Source of the DNA: Lewinellaceae bacterium
GTDB taxonomy: Bacteria; Bacteroidota; Bacteroidia; Chitinophagales; Saprospiraceae
Assembly (NCBI GenBank): GCA_020636215.1
Contig: JACJYG010000005.1
Span: 930,001 to 994,000 of the forward strand
Direction of reading: 5' to 3'
DNA length: 64,000 nucleotides
In this document: piece by piece, positions 28,502 through 36,635 of the stretch
Layout of the letters: each line of letters starts with the position of its first letter
Position numbering within the stretch: the first letter of the stretch is position 1
Made by a program: the position numbers and the translations under genes
Notes under the pieces: model-generated
Seen by the model: only the letters and a program-made list of their open reading frames with translations
Database searches by the model: none
Told to the model about the DNA's origin: nothing

Positions 28502-28914
28502 GTTTATTGGTGAAATAATGTAAATAGTTTCCCGCTTCAATGCCTTAAGCCAGGAATTGAGAAAATAAGGCGAATGAAGTATAATTTTGTTTTTTGGATA
28601 TCGGGTGAGATATTTTTTTGCTGAAGCTTAAAAATAATATTTTTTATTTTTAAGTACAAAAGGGCTTTTTTATTCTTTTTCGATTTTTTAATTTGAATGC
28701 AACATTTTTCCGGCAAAAGCCGTATCGCTAAACAGATCCTGTTTCGATCCTTTTGCCTTGTCCTGTATTGCTTTCCACAGCTTTTTTAATAATTCGAGGC
28801 CCTACCATACCTAAAAATCGCCTAATATTGTGACAGTCTGCTCTCTTGGCCGTCAGAGGATAGTATGCTTTTACCGATTATAAAATATCAACAATTCAAA
28901 AACCAATATCCTTA
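28502..28914. other. 413-nt AT-rich divergent promoter region
   Basis: This gap lies between the subtilase (minus) and OmpA-like (plus) genes and must hold both promoters. An AT hairpin (28627-28636 with 28645-28654, 10 bp perfect) lies inside. No clear TAnnTTTG box with correct spacing was found near either start. Confidence 0.5.
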
Positions 28915-30456
28915 ATGAACATGAAAAAAATACTACTGATAGTATCTTGCTGCATTCTGCTGGTAAGCGCTGCTCAAGCGCAGGCTTTAGATAAGAACGC
29001 GTTTTCAGCCAAAGTCCTTTTCCTGGATTACGGGAGGCCTAATTCAATTGATAACCTCGACATTACAAATGGCTTGGAATTAGCCTACGTTCGCAACATC
29101 AATCGTTGGCTGAACGTAGCTGTACCGCTGAAAGTGGGAGTGGTCAATGTTCCAGATGATATCAACAACCGGACTTTTGGCAGCATTGACGGCCTGCTGC
29201 AGTTGCAGTACGCCAAAGCGGATAGCAGCCGGTTAATACCCTATCTGCTGGGTGGGGCTGGTGTCGTTATGGAAGAAGAACTGGGGGCGAATATTCAATT
29301 TCCAGTAGGAGCCGGAATGAACATCCGGGTTGGTGGGCGGTCTTACGTTAACCTCCAAGGGGAATACCGCATAGCGCAGGAAGAAAATCGCAACAATTTG
29401 CAGTTAGGCCTGGGGTATCTTCATCGTTTCGGAAAGCTTGATGCGGATGGAGATGGCATTGTCGATTCGCTCGACGATTGCCCCAATGAAGCCGGCAGTG
29501 CGGCTACTAATGGCTGCCCCGACCGGGATATGGACGGCATTGCCGACCGGGAAGACCAGTGCCCGCTACAACCTGGCAAGAAGCGTTTCAATGGCTGTCC
29601 GGATACCGATGGTGACGAAGTCATCGATAGTATGGATGACTGTCCGGAGATAGCCGGTATAAAGAAGCTGAAGGGTTGCCCGGACGCCGATGGGGATGGT
29701 ATCGCCGACAAGGACGATGACTGCCCGGATGTAAAGGGCGTTGCTTCCGCCAAAGGTTGTCCGGATGCCGATGGCGATGGTGTTGCGGATGCCCGTGATA
29801 AGTGCCCGAACGAACCGGGCCGCCCCGAGTACAGCGGCTGTCCCTATTCAGACCGCGATGCTGATGGCGTGCCTGATGAACAGGATGATTGTCCTGAAGA
29901 AGCTGGTTCTGCTGCTACCGCGGGTTGCCCGGATGGCGATGGCGATGGCGTGGCAGACAAGCTCGACAAATGCCCCACAGTGGCAGGGCCCTATGAAGGC
30001 TGCCCCGACACAGATGGTGACGGGCTACACGATGGGGTGGATGCCTGCCCCGAACAAGCCGGGATTGTCGAAAACAAAGGCTGTCCGGAGTTGAAGAAAG
30101 AGGAAAAAGAAGTGTTAAACCTCGCCATGCGCGCCGTGCAATTCGAAACCGGGAAGGCAACGCTCAAGCCTGAATCCAATCAGGTGCTGGGCCAGATCGT
30201 ACAGATCATGGGCCGCTATCCTGGTTATAAATTGCGCATCAGCGGCCATACGGATAATACCGGAGAGGAATCGTCCAACCAGGTGTTGTCGGAAGAACGC
30301 GCTAAGGCCTGTTACCAATACCTCATTGCTCAGGGCGTTGAACCCTCGAGGATCAGCTACCAGGGCTTTGGAGAGAGCAGGCCTATTGCCACCAATCTAT
30401 CGGCTTCCGGCCGTAGCCTTAACCGCCGGGTGGAATTTGACTTGTATATTGAATAG
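28915..30456 (+). CDS. OmpA-family outer-membrane protein with thrombospondin type 3 repeats
   Basis: A 513-residue protein with a signal peptide (about 1-22, ending AQAQA) and a beta-rich N-terminal region (about 25-170), probably a small barrel. About nine calcium-binding TSP3 repeats (about 175-390; DADGDGIVDSLDDCPNEAG and its variants) follow. The OmpA C-terminal peptidoglycan-binding domain (about 395-510) holds FETGKATLKPES, ISGHTDNTG and SLNRRVEF. It should link the outer membrane to peptidoglycan. Start is at ATG 28915, with a second ATG two codons later. Confidence 0.9.
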   Translation: MNMKKILLIVSCCILLVSAAQAQALDKNAFSAKVLFLDYGRPNSIDNLDITNGLELAYVRNINRWLNVAVPLKVGVVNVPDDINNRTFGSIDGLLQLQYAKADSSRLIPYLLGGAGVVMEEELGANIQFPVGAGMNIRVGGRSYVNLQGEYRIAQEENRNNLQLGLGYLHRFGKLDADGDGIVDSLDDCPNEAGSAATNGCPDRDMDGIADREDQCPLQPGKKRFNGCPDTDGDEVIDSMDDCPEIAGIKKLKGCPDADGDGIADKDDDCPDVKGVASAKGCPDADGDGVADARDKCPNEPGRPEYSGCPYSDRDADGVPDEQDDCPEEAGSAATAGCPDGDGDGVADKLDKCPTVAGPYEGCPDTDGDGLHDGVDACPEQAGIVENKGCPELKKEEKEVLNLAMRAVQFETGKATLKPESNQVLGQIVQIMGRYPGYKLRISGHTDNTGEESSNQVLSEERAKACYQYLIAQGVEPSRISYQGFGESRPIATNLSASGRSLNRRVEFDLYIE

Positions 30457-30470
30457 GGGTACTTTAGGGA

Positions 30471-30608
30471 GATACTTTTGATACTATAGATACTATAGAT
30501 ACTTTTGATACTATAGATGCTGTTGATACTATAGATACTATTAGATGCTATAGATGCTATAGATACTGTGGATGCTATGGATGGGATTAACAACCATCCA
30601 TAGCATCC
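30471..30608. repeat. ATACTATAG/ATGCTATAG array ending in a 15-bp inverted copy
   Basis: About 12 degenerate 9-bp units run from about 30471. The last unit (30570-30584) is repeated in perfect inversion at 30594-30608, giving a 15-bp stem and 9-nt loop followed by TTATTTC. It sits in the convergent gap between the OmpA-like gene and purE. The element at 51657-51712 uses related words. Confidence 0.85.
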
Positions 30609-30675
30609 TTATTTCAGCCTGCGAAAAGAATGAACAGGGGTTTGCGGAAATAGGGCCGGAATATGGCGCCTGTCG

Positions 30676-31179
30676 TTACTTCTTATAGTGCTCATATCCC
30701 ACCTCCTCCAGTTTTCGGTACTTTCGGGCCACCTCTTCCTCCAGCTTTTGCTTGTATTCGATGATGCGCTGCTGTTGCTGCTTATCGTGAGCGCCCAAGA
30801 TCTGAGCGGCCAGGATGCCGGCATTTTTAGCGGCGTTCAGGGCTACTGTGGCCACGGGCACGCCATTGGGCATTTGCAGTATGGACAGAATAGAATCCCA
30901 ACCGTCGAGGGAGTTAGAGGATTTAATGGGAACGCCAATGACGGGTAGGGGCGAAAGGCTGGCTACCATGCCCGGCAGGTGGGCGGCGCCACCGGCCCCG
31001 GCAATAATGGCTTTAATACCCCGTTCGTGCGCCGTTTTTGCAAATTCGACCATGCGTTCCGGTGTCCGGTGAGCCGATACGATAGTCAATTCAAAGGCAA
31101 CGCCGAGTTCGTTGAGGATATTGGCCGCCTCCTTCATAACAGGCAGGTCGGAATCGGATCCCATGATGATACTGATCAT
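30676..31179 (-). CDS. purE: 5-(carboxyamino)imidazole ribonucleotide mutase (class I PurE)
   Basis: The 167-residue cytosolic enzyme of de novo purine synthesis converts N5-CAIR to CAIR. The active-site GSDSDLPVM lies at about 8-16, VSAHRTPERM at about 39-48, and AGGAAHLPGMVA near 72-83. These match class I PurE, and length is normal. No purK is visible beside it. It is first in line among minus-strand genes downstream of the WG-repeat gene; the gap is 57 nt. Confidence 0.95.
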   Translation of the reverse strand: MISIIMGSDSDLPVMKEAANILNELGVAFELTIVSAHRTPERMVEFAKTAHERGIKAIIAGAGGAAHLPGMVASLSPLPVIGVPIKSSNSLDGWDSILSILQMPNGVPVATVALNAAKNAGILAAQILGAHDKQQQQRIIEYKQKLEEEVARKYRKLEEVGYEHYKK

Positions 31180-31236
31180 TTTGTTTTTGGTTGTCAGTTG
31201 TTGATTAATTGTTCATCTCTTTTCACAGCTCACAAA

Positions 31237-32424
31237 TCACCTTCCCCCTGCCTGCACCAGCGCCAAGCCTTCTGAAAAGTCCCGCATGTCGGAGTAATGA
31301 GGGGAGATCGCGATTTCCCCTTTGGTATTGATAAAGGCAATACCCCGCCGGGTAGCAACCCTGGCGAGCCCTTCGCGGAAAGCCCATGCCAATCCGAATT
31401 CGGGTTGTGTCAGCAGGGCGCCATCTGCGGCCAGGTAGCCCCAGAGTTGGCCGATGCGGTAAGGAGCGTAGCCGTTTTCGAAGCTGTAGATCTGTTCAAA
31501 CTCAAGAGGAATAATTTCCTGGCCCTGGGCATCGATATAGCCATAACGGCCCTCTTTTTCTGCTGCCCATAATGATTCGCCGGCGTACCACAACTGGTTG
31601 TACTTTGGCGGAACGATAAATACACCCTTAACATCGATCAGGCCATAAAGCCCGTCCTGTTTAACTGGCGCCCGGCCCATCTGAAAATCACTCGCATTAT
31701 CAAATTGGTTGGGTATGTCCATTTTTCCGGACTTATCGATGAAGCCGAATTTTCGCTTCAGTTTCACGCGTGCCAGGCCCTGTTGGAAAGGAGATACTTT
31801 CTGATAGCGGGCTGCTATCAGGAAAGCCCCCGTTGTATCGATCAGGCCGTAATTGCCGTCTATCTTCACGCTGGCCATGCCCTGTTCGAAAGAAGATGCC
31901 TGGTCGAAGCGCGCTGGAATGGCGAGTTGGCCCTGTCGGTTAATATAGCCGAAGCGCTCTCCTATGCGGGCCCGGGCAAGGCCGTTACTGAAATCCTGAA
32001 CGTCTTCGTACTCGGGCTGAATAACCCATTCTCCTTTCCGGTTGAGGAAGCCCATTTTGTTGTTGTAATCCAGCACTCGGGCCAAACCTTCGGAAAAAGG
32101 CCAGGCGCCCTGAAATTCAAGTGGAATGGCATAGTCCCCTTTTTTATCAATAAAACCCCAGCGGCCTTTGACGCGCACGGCAGCCAAACCTTCTGTGAAT
32201 GGCCGGCCGTCGTCGAATTGGGCGGGAATAACCAGCTCACCCGACTGGTTGAGGTAACCCCAGCGTAGAAGAGAAGCTTCAAAATCGGATTCAGGAGGTG
32301 GGAGAGAGGCGCTTTCGCCGCCAGGATTATTCGGTGTGCCCTGTGTGGGCGCCTGGTCATTTTGGCAGGATAGCAGGGCAGCCAGGCCTAACAGCAAACC
32401 GTAAATGAGTGATTTCTTTCTCAT
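31237..32424 (-). CDS. WG-repeat lipoprotein
   Basis: The 395-residue protein starts at ATG 32424, giving a lipoprotein signal ending LAALLSC. The longer frame from 32511 would overlap the NUDIX gene and is rejected. The mature part is about ten WG repeats (for example RWGFIDKKGDYAIPLEF, with F..GLARV every 40-45 residues). WG proteins are widespread in Bacteroidota and their role is unknown. The start is 8 nt past the NUDIX stop, so the two share an operon. Confidence 0.85.
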   Translation of the reverse strand: MRKKSLIYGLLLGLAALLSCQNDQAPTQGTPNNPGGESASLPPPESDFEASLLRWGYLNQSGELVIPAQFDDGRPFTEGLAAVRVKGRWGFIDKKGDYAIPLEFQGAWPFSEGLARVLDYNNKMGFLNRKGEWVIQPEYEDVQDFSNGLARARIGERFGYINRQGQLAIPARFDQASSFEQGMASVKIDGNYGLIDTTGAFLIAARYQKVSPFQQGLARVKLKRKFGFIDKSGKMDIPNQFDNASDFQMGRAPVKQDGLYGLIDVKGVFIVPPKYNQLWYAGESLWAAEKEGRYGYIDAQGQEIIPLEFEQIYSFENGYAPYRIGQLWGYLAADGALLTQPEFGLAWAFREGLARVATRRGIAFINTKGEIAISPHYSDMRDFSEGLALVQAGGR

Positions 32425-32431
32425 AATAGGG

Positions 32432-33148
32432 TCAGATTTCAAAATCCACACCACGCCGGATAAGGTCTTCGTATCGCTCCCGGGCAAGTTGTTCGTATCT
32501 TTCCTTGTCAAAACTGTATAGCTTGGCGGGCCTATGCGCTACGCCTTCCTGTTTACCCATTTCCCGGAGCACCCCCATCTTTAGGATGCGGGTTCGGAAA
32601 TTGCGTTTGTTGAGCTCTTCCACACCCAGGATCGTCTCGTAAAGCTTTTGCAATTGAGTCAAGGTAAATTGATCCGGCAGCAATTCGAACCCGATGGGTT
32701 GATACCGCACCTTGGCCCTCAGGCGGGCAATGCCTACCTGGAGGATCTTCTGATGGTCGAAGGCAAGGTTTGGCAGTTGGTCGATTTGGAACCATCCCAC
32801 CCGCCTGGCATCGGAGTCGGCCGTTACGGGATGCTCTTCCAGGTTGACCAGGGCGAAATAGGCCACGCTGACAACGCGCCCCCGGGGGTCCCGGCCGGGC
32901 TCGCCAAAGGTGTACAATTGTTCGATGAAAACATTCCGAACTCCGGTTTCTTCTTCCAGTTCCCGCAGGGCAGCGGCCTCAAGGTCTTCGTCCGGATCTA
33001 CAAAACCACCAGGCAAGGCCCATTGCCCCTCAAAAGGAGGATGGTCGCGTTGAATGAGCAATACCTTTAGCGTGTTGGATTCGTTCAGGCCAAAAATGAT
33101 GCAATCCACAGTCAAGGCCGGGCGCGGATATTCGTAGGTATATGGCAT
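32432..33148 (-). CDS. NUDIX hydrolase with C-terminal winged helix (NrtR-like regulator)
   Basis: A 238-residue protein with an N-terminal NUDIX domain. The NUDIX box (about residues 46-69, GGFVDPDEDL ... RELEEETGV) keeps the full GX5EX7REUXEEXGU pattern, so ADP-ribose or nucleotide-sugar hydrolysis may be retained. The C-terminal 90 residues (NKRNFRTRILKMGVLREMG ... RPAKLYSFD) resemble the winged helix of NrtR, a repressor of NAD genes in other bacteria. The neighbouring gene is nicotinate phosphoribosyltransferase, which supports an NAD role. A sugar-responsive NUDIX regulator such as AraR is the alternative. Confidence 0.75.
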   Translation of the reverse strand: MPYTYEYPRPALTVDCIIFGLNESNTLKVLLIQRDHPPFEGQWALPGGFVDPDEDLEAAALRELEEETGVRNVFIEQLYTFGEPGRDPRGRVVSVAYFALVNLEEHPVTADSDARRVGWFQIDQLPNLAFDHQKILQVGIARLRAKVRYQPIGFELLPDQFTLTQLQKLYETILGVEELNKRNFRTRILKMGVLREMGKQEGVAHRPAKLYSFDKERYEQLARERYEDLIRRGVDFEI

Positions 33149-33188
33149 GTATTTTCGATACGGTTGTTTGGGGTGAAATTACGGAATT

Positions 33189-34310
33189 TTAAGTTTCCGA
33201 TTCGGGGGCTTTCATCATGTCGGCCTTGCGTTGGAACAATTTTTCTGATAGCCCGTTGGGATAATTCACAAGCGGGGCCTTGGCAAACCTGGCTTGCTGG
33301 CCGAGGCTAAAGGCTCTGCAGGCCGCCAGAGGCGGAGGGCTATATACCAGCTTTCCCTCCCGAAATATGGGTTGTAAAAGGTTTTCAGCCTTGCCGGTCG
33401 GAATGGGCTGCAGCGCCTCCTCCTGAAATCCAAAAAATTGCCCTTGTGGCAGGCCATCCTGCAGGTCGTATAGCACGTCGGCCACGGGCAGGTTGTGGGC
33501 ATCCCAATAACGCTGTACTTGCAAAATTCCGGGGATAGAAAACTTGGCCGGTGTTTCGGAAAGTTTGATGCGGTTGTCCCACCCGCCTATATCATTCTCG
33601 ATGGCGGATAGTGTGTAAACGCCCCCCAAAGCGCCGCTTTCTTCGTCGAAAGACATCTCCAAGCTATGCGCCATGGCGCTGCTGATGGGAATATCGTACA
33701 ACCTGCCCGCCAGAAGATTGCTGGTACCATGGCAACCCCCAATATAGGCGGCACGGGAAGCGGTAATGCCGCTATCTACCCCTTGTGCATAACGCAGGCC
33801 AAATTCCCGTACACAATCGCCCTTGGCAGCCTGAATAATACGCGCTGATTTGGTGGCGATAAGGGTAGAGAAGTTGATTAGGTTGAGCAGGGCCGTTTCT
33901 ACGATCTGGCATTGAACGATCGGCCCTTCGATCCGCAAAAGTGGTTGGTGAGGAAAGGCTATTGTACCCTCCGGCATGGCGTCCACATCACAACTGAAAT
34001 TCTGGCGTTGAAGGTAGTTAAGGAAACTTTCCTCAAACAAGGGCTGCCCGTCGGCGCCGGAAAGGCCACCCAGGTATTGAATATCCCGGACATCAAAGCG
34101 GAGTAACTGAAGGTATTCAACTGCCAGTCCAAGCCCGGCGGCAATAGCGTGAGCGACACCAAAAGGAGCTTGCCGGAAAAACAGATGGAAAACGGCTTTT
34201 CGGCGGTAAAGCCCTGTTTTCCAATAACCATTCGCCATGGTGAGTGGGTGCAAATCCGTAAGCAGTCCGGCGCCTTCGGGAAACCATCGCCGCAGGTGGG
34301 ATTTGGGCAT
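33189..34310 (-). CDS. pncB: Nicotinate phosphoribosyltransferase with large internal in-frame deletion
   Basis: The frame is intact but only 373 residues, against roughly 480 for this subfamily. The N-terminal half (LLTDLHPLTMANGYW, AVFHLFFRQAPFG, MPEGTIAFPHQPLLRIEGPI, SRAAYIGGCHGTSNLLAG) and the C-terminal third (ALGGVYTLSAIE onward) fit the family. After MSFDEE (about residue 225, near 33636) it jumps straight to GALGGVY. By memory of the family, the missing part holds the LVDTYDT and GIRLDSGDL segments that form much of the barrel and active site. The normal GTHAHSW is SSAMAHSL. The product is probably inactive unless the gap is an assembly error. Confidence 0.8.
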   Translation of the reverse strand: MPKSHLRRWFPEGAGLLTDLHPLTMANGYWKTGLYRRKAVFHLFFRQAPFGVAHAIAAGLGLAVEYLQLLRFDVRDIQYLGGLSGADGQPLFEESFLNYLQRQNFSCDVDAMPEGTIAFPHQPLLRIEGPIVQCQIVETALLNLINFSTLIATKSARIIQAAKGDCVREFGLRYAQGVDSGITASRAAYIGGCHGTSNLLAGRLYDIPISSAMAHSLEMSFDEESGALGGVYTLSAIENDIGGWDNRIKLSETPAKFSIPGILQVQRYWDAHNLPVADVLYDLQDGLPQGQFFGFQEEALQPIPTGKAENLLQPIFREGKLVYSPPPLAACRAFSLGQQARFAKAPLVNYPNGLSEKLFQRKADMMKAPESET

Positions 34311-34315
34311 GAATG

Positions 34316-34338
34316 CTTAGTTTTAATTTCAAACTAAG
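34316..34338 (-). promoter_or_regulatory. 23-bp palindrome at the pncB start, candidate NrtR-like operator
   Basis: Arms 34316-34323 and 34331-34338 are perfect 8-bp inverted repeats around a 7-nt AT-rich spacer, only 5 nt upstream of the pncB ATG. On the minus strand TTAGTTTG (34337 to 34330) is one base off the TAnnTTTG -7 box, so a bound repressor would block the promoter. The link to the adjacent NUDIX-wHTH protein is an inference. Confidence 0.5.
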
Positions 34339-34418
34339 ATAATTGCTTTTAGGCGGAACTCCAACCGGCTGCCAGGGTTTTAATAAAAAGATGATGCCGG
34401 CATACAACGCCGGGGGTA

Positions 34419-34426
34419 TAATTTTG
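34419..34426 (+). promoter_or_regulatory. -7 promoter box for the exported protein gene
   Basis: TAATTTTG is a perfect TAnnTTTG match. No clear -33 box is seen at the usual distance. The start codon is about 98 nt downstream. Confidence 0.3.
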
Positions 34427-34523
34427 CACTTTTATGGCAGTTCTGACGTTCAACTGCCAGGATTTAAGGTTTTGCTTTGAATTGTTAAAAGCAGCAGGCC
34501 GATTTCCGGAAATAATAATCACC

Positions 34524-35099
34524 ATGCTGAAGCACATTCTATTAATTTTTAATGCCTTTTGGGTGCTCTCGTTTACCTCTGGATGGAGCCTGCCCTTACA
34601 GGCGCAATCTGATAAATGGGAGGAGTTCAAGTCTTATGAAGGCCGTTTCCGGGTGCTGGCGCCGGGGCCTCTACAGCATCGGGTCGACAGCGTGGAGACC
34701 TCGATCGGCACTCTTGCCTATCACACTTATTTTTACCAACCCCCTAAGGAAGAAGAAAGTAAGGCCGACAATCTGTTATACATGTTGAGCTACTGCGATT
34801 ATCCCGAGAATACAGTACATTCCGATTCCGCCGCTCTGCTGGAAGAGTTCTTTGATGCAACCATTGAACAGGCTGTGAAGAGTGTAAAAGGGGAATTGGC
34901 TTACTCTAGTGTCCAGGATTATTTCGGTTACCCGGGCCGTATCTGGCGCATCGATTACCTCAACGAAAAAGCGGTCGTCAAAACCCGGGCCGTAGTGGTA
35001 GGCTCTCGTTACTATTCTCTCCAAACGGCTATGGTTCGGGAACGCAACCTCAATCCTTCTGCCAATCGTTTTCTGGATTCCCTGCGTTTGCTGGAGTGA
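34524..35099 (+). CDS. Exported protein of unknown function
   Basis: The 191-residue product starts at ATG 34524. Its signal peptide runs to about residue 27 (LPLQAQ). The mature part has mixed alpha/beta character with no motif I recognise: an N-terminal WEEFKSYEGRFRVLAPG, a central acidic PPKEEESKADNLL and a C-terminal RNLNPSANRFLDSLRL. The end resembles small periplasmic proteins of Bacteroidota that finish in a FxxSL helix. The longer frame from 34434 is rejected because its extra residues hide the signal peptide. A tandem array follows. Confidence 0.7.
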   Translation: MLKHILLIFNAFWVLSFTSGWSLPLQAQSDKWEEFKSYEGRFRVLAPGPLQHRVDSVETSIGTLAYHTYFYQPPKEEESKADNLLYMLSYCDYPENTVHSDSAALLEEFFDATIEQAVKSVKGELAYSSVQDYFGYPGRIWRIDYLNEKAVVKTRAVVVGSRYYSLQTAMVRERNLNPSANRFLDSLRLLE

Positions 35100-35108
35100 G
35101 GGGGGGGA

Positions 35109-35240
35109 GTGTCTTGTGTGTCTGTGTGTCTGTGTGTCTTGTGTGTCTGTGTGTCTTGTGTGTCTGTGTGTCTTGTGCGTCTGTGTGTCTTGTTTGTCTG
35201 TGCGTCTTGTGCGTCTGTTGTGTCTGTTTGTCTTCTAAGT
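35109..35240. repeat. GTCTTGTGT / GTCTGTGT tandem array
   Basis: About 15 degenerate units alternate between 9 bp (GTCTTGTGT) and 8 bp (GTCTGTGT), decaying into GTC-rich sequence by about 35258. It lies between two plus-strand genes and has no inverted copy. It shares its word with 369-434. The rest of the gap to 35426 shows no gene. Confidence 0.85.
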
Positions 35241-35426
35241 CCTTTACGTCGGTACGTCCCAGGCTGGAAGGCTAGTAGTGTTTGCCAGGGCTGATCGCGT
35301 TGAGAAGGATTGAGTTTCATTTCCAGTCTTCCCATTCTTATCCATTGCCCCTTTGCGTTCGACCTGTTGACGTTGGACATTGAGTCTGAAAATCCCCGAT
35401 AATTTTTACAGCTAAAAAATTAAGGC

Positions 35427-35434
35427 TAGTTTTG
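35427..35434 (+). promoter_or_regulatory. -7 promoter box for the macro-domain gene
   Basis: TAGTTTTG matches TAnnTTTG exactly, 30 nt before the ATG. A T-run at 35403-35407 could stand in for the -33 box about 19 nt upstream. Confidence 0.45.
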
Positions 35435-35464
35435 TTTCAGGCCATTGATCAAAAGGCCGGAGTT

Positions 35465-35983
35465 ATGGCTAGCATCAAATTAATCAAAGGAGATATCACC
35501 AAAGAAAGCGTGGATGCCATTGTCAATGCGGCGAATGCTTCCCTGATGGGAGGCGGAGGGGTAGATGGTGCTATTCACCGGGCAGGCGGGCCGGCAATTT
35601 TGGAAGAATGTAAGGCCATCCGACGGGAGTGCGGCGAATGCCCAACCGGGCAGGCGGTGATCACCACCGCGGGGAATATGCCGGCTCGGAAAGTCATTCA
35701 TACGGTTGGCCCCATCTGGGGGCAGCAGAGTCCGGAAAAGAGCGATGAACTGCTGGCGAACTGCTACCGAAACAGCCTGTCGCTGGCAGTGAGGTATGGC
35801 CTGAAGTCGGTGGCTTTTCCAAATATCAGCACCGGCGTATATGGTTTTCCAAAAGAACGAGCAGCGGTTGTGGCGGTGGGCGCTGTGCAGGCATTTTTGG
35901 CCGTGCAGGCAGAAATCGAGGAAGTACGGTTCCTTTGCTTCGACGAAGAAAACTACCAACTTTACGAAAAATTACTCGGATAG
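35465..35983 (+). CDS. Macro-domain O-acetyl-ADP-ribose deacetylase
   Basis: The 172-residue protein carries one macro domain. GDITKESVDAIVNAANASLMGGGGVDGAIHRAGG (about 8-41, in two blocks) holds the ADP-ribose-binding Asp, Asn and glycine loop. HTVGPIW and FPNISTGVYGFP complete the pocket. It resembles YmdB/MacroD enzymes, which remove O-acetyl or Glu/Asp-linked ADP-ribose. The ATG at 35465 is preferred over an upstream TTG that overlaps the promoter. coaD starts 34 nt after its stop, so co-transcription is likely. Confidence 0.9.
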   Translation: MASIKLIKGDITKESVDAIVNAANASLMGGGGVDGAIHRAGGPAILEECKAIRRECGECPTGQAVITTAGNMPARKVIHTVGPIWGQQSPEKSDELLANCYRNSLSLAVRYGLKSVAFPNISTGVYGFPKERAAVVAVGAVQAFLAVQAEIEEVRFLCFDEENYQLYEKLLG

Positions 35984-36017
35984 CTCCCTTCATTAATATA
36001 CCCTAACCTCCGTTCCA

Positions 36018-36506
36018 ATGTCAAAAATCGCAGTATTCCCCGGTTCTTTCGACCCCATAACCGTTGGGCATGTAGACCTGGTAGAGCGGGCTCTGCCCCT
36101 TTTCGACAAGGTCATCGTGGCCGTTGGCGTCAACAATCAGAAGCGGACGCTTTATAGTTTGGAAAAACGCCTGCACTGGCTCGAAGAGGTCTTCCGAAAG
36201 GACCCCAAAGTGGAAGTCGGCCATTTTTCCGGCCTGACGGCGCACTATGCTCACGAGATCGGCGCCGGCTACCTGCTGCGCGGCCTGCGCAACGCTTCAG
36301 ATTTTGATTATGAAAAAACAATCTCTCAGCTCAACCACATCGTTGGCGCAGGCCTGGAGACGATCTTCCTGATCAGCCAGCCGGCTTTTTCTCATATCAG
36401 TTCCACCATCGTCCGGGAAATCATCAAAGGAGGGGGCAATGCGGAACCTTTCCTGCCTGCGGAGGTGTTTCGGAGCATGAATGGAGAGAAAGAAATGCCT
36501 AAATGA
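36018..36506 (+). CDS. coaD: Phosphopantetheine adenylyltransferase
   Basis: This 162-residue enzyme makes dephospho-CoA from 4'-phosphopantetheine and ATP. The nucleotidyltransferase motif is GSFDPITVGH (9-18, TxGH form). LRGLRNASDFDYE (about 89-101) and ISSTIVREI (about 126-134, the ISSTxVRE motif) are diagnostic. Length is typical. A GCATTC-type array follows the stop. Confidence 0.95.
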   Translation: MSKIAVFPGSFDPITVGHVDLVERALPLFDKVIVAVGVNNQKRTLYSLEKRLHWLEEVFRKDPKVEVGHFSGLTAHYAHEIGAGYLLRGLRNASDFDYEKTISQLNHIVGAGLETIFLISQPAFSHISSTIVREIIKGGGNAEPFLPAEVFRSMNGEKEMPK

Positions 36507-36526
36507 AGATCCCTTACGATCTCTTT

Positions 36527-36612
36527 TATTCTCGCATTCTCGCATTCTCGCATTCTCGCATTCACACATTCACGCATTCACGCATTCACGCATTCTCGCA
36601 TTCACGCATTCC
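36527..36612. repeat. GCATTCTC / GCATTCAC 8-bp tandem array
   Basis: About ten 8-bp units (GCATTCTC, then GCATTCAC variants) fill most of the gap between coaD and the HAD gene. Both flanking genes are on the plus strand and no inverted copy is present. The word recurs at 478-535 and, reversed, at 1383-1412. Confidence 0.85.
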
Positions 36613-36635
36613 TTCATGTTCTAACCTCCGCAGCC

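Noticed and set aside
35432..35464. TTG start for the macro-domain gene
   Set aside because: It lies inside the likely -7 box; the ATG at 35465 matches the domain start.
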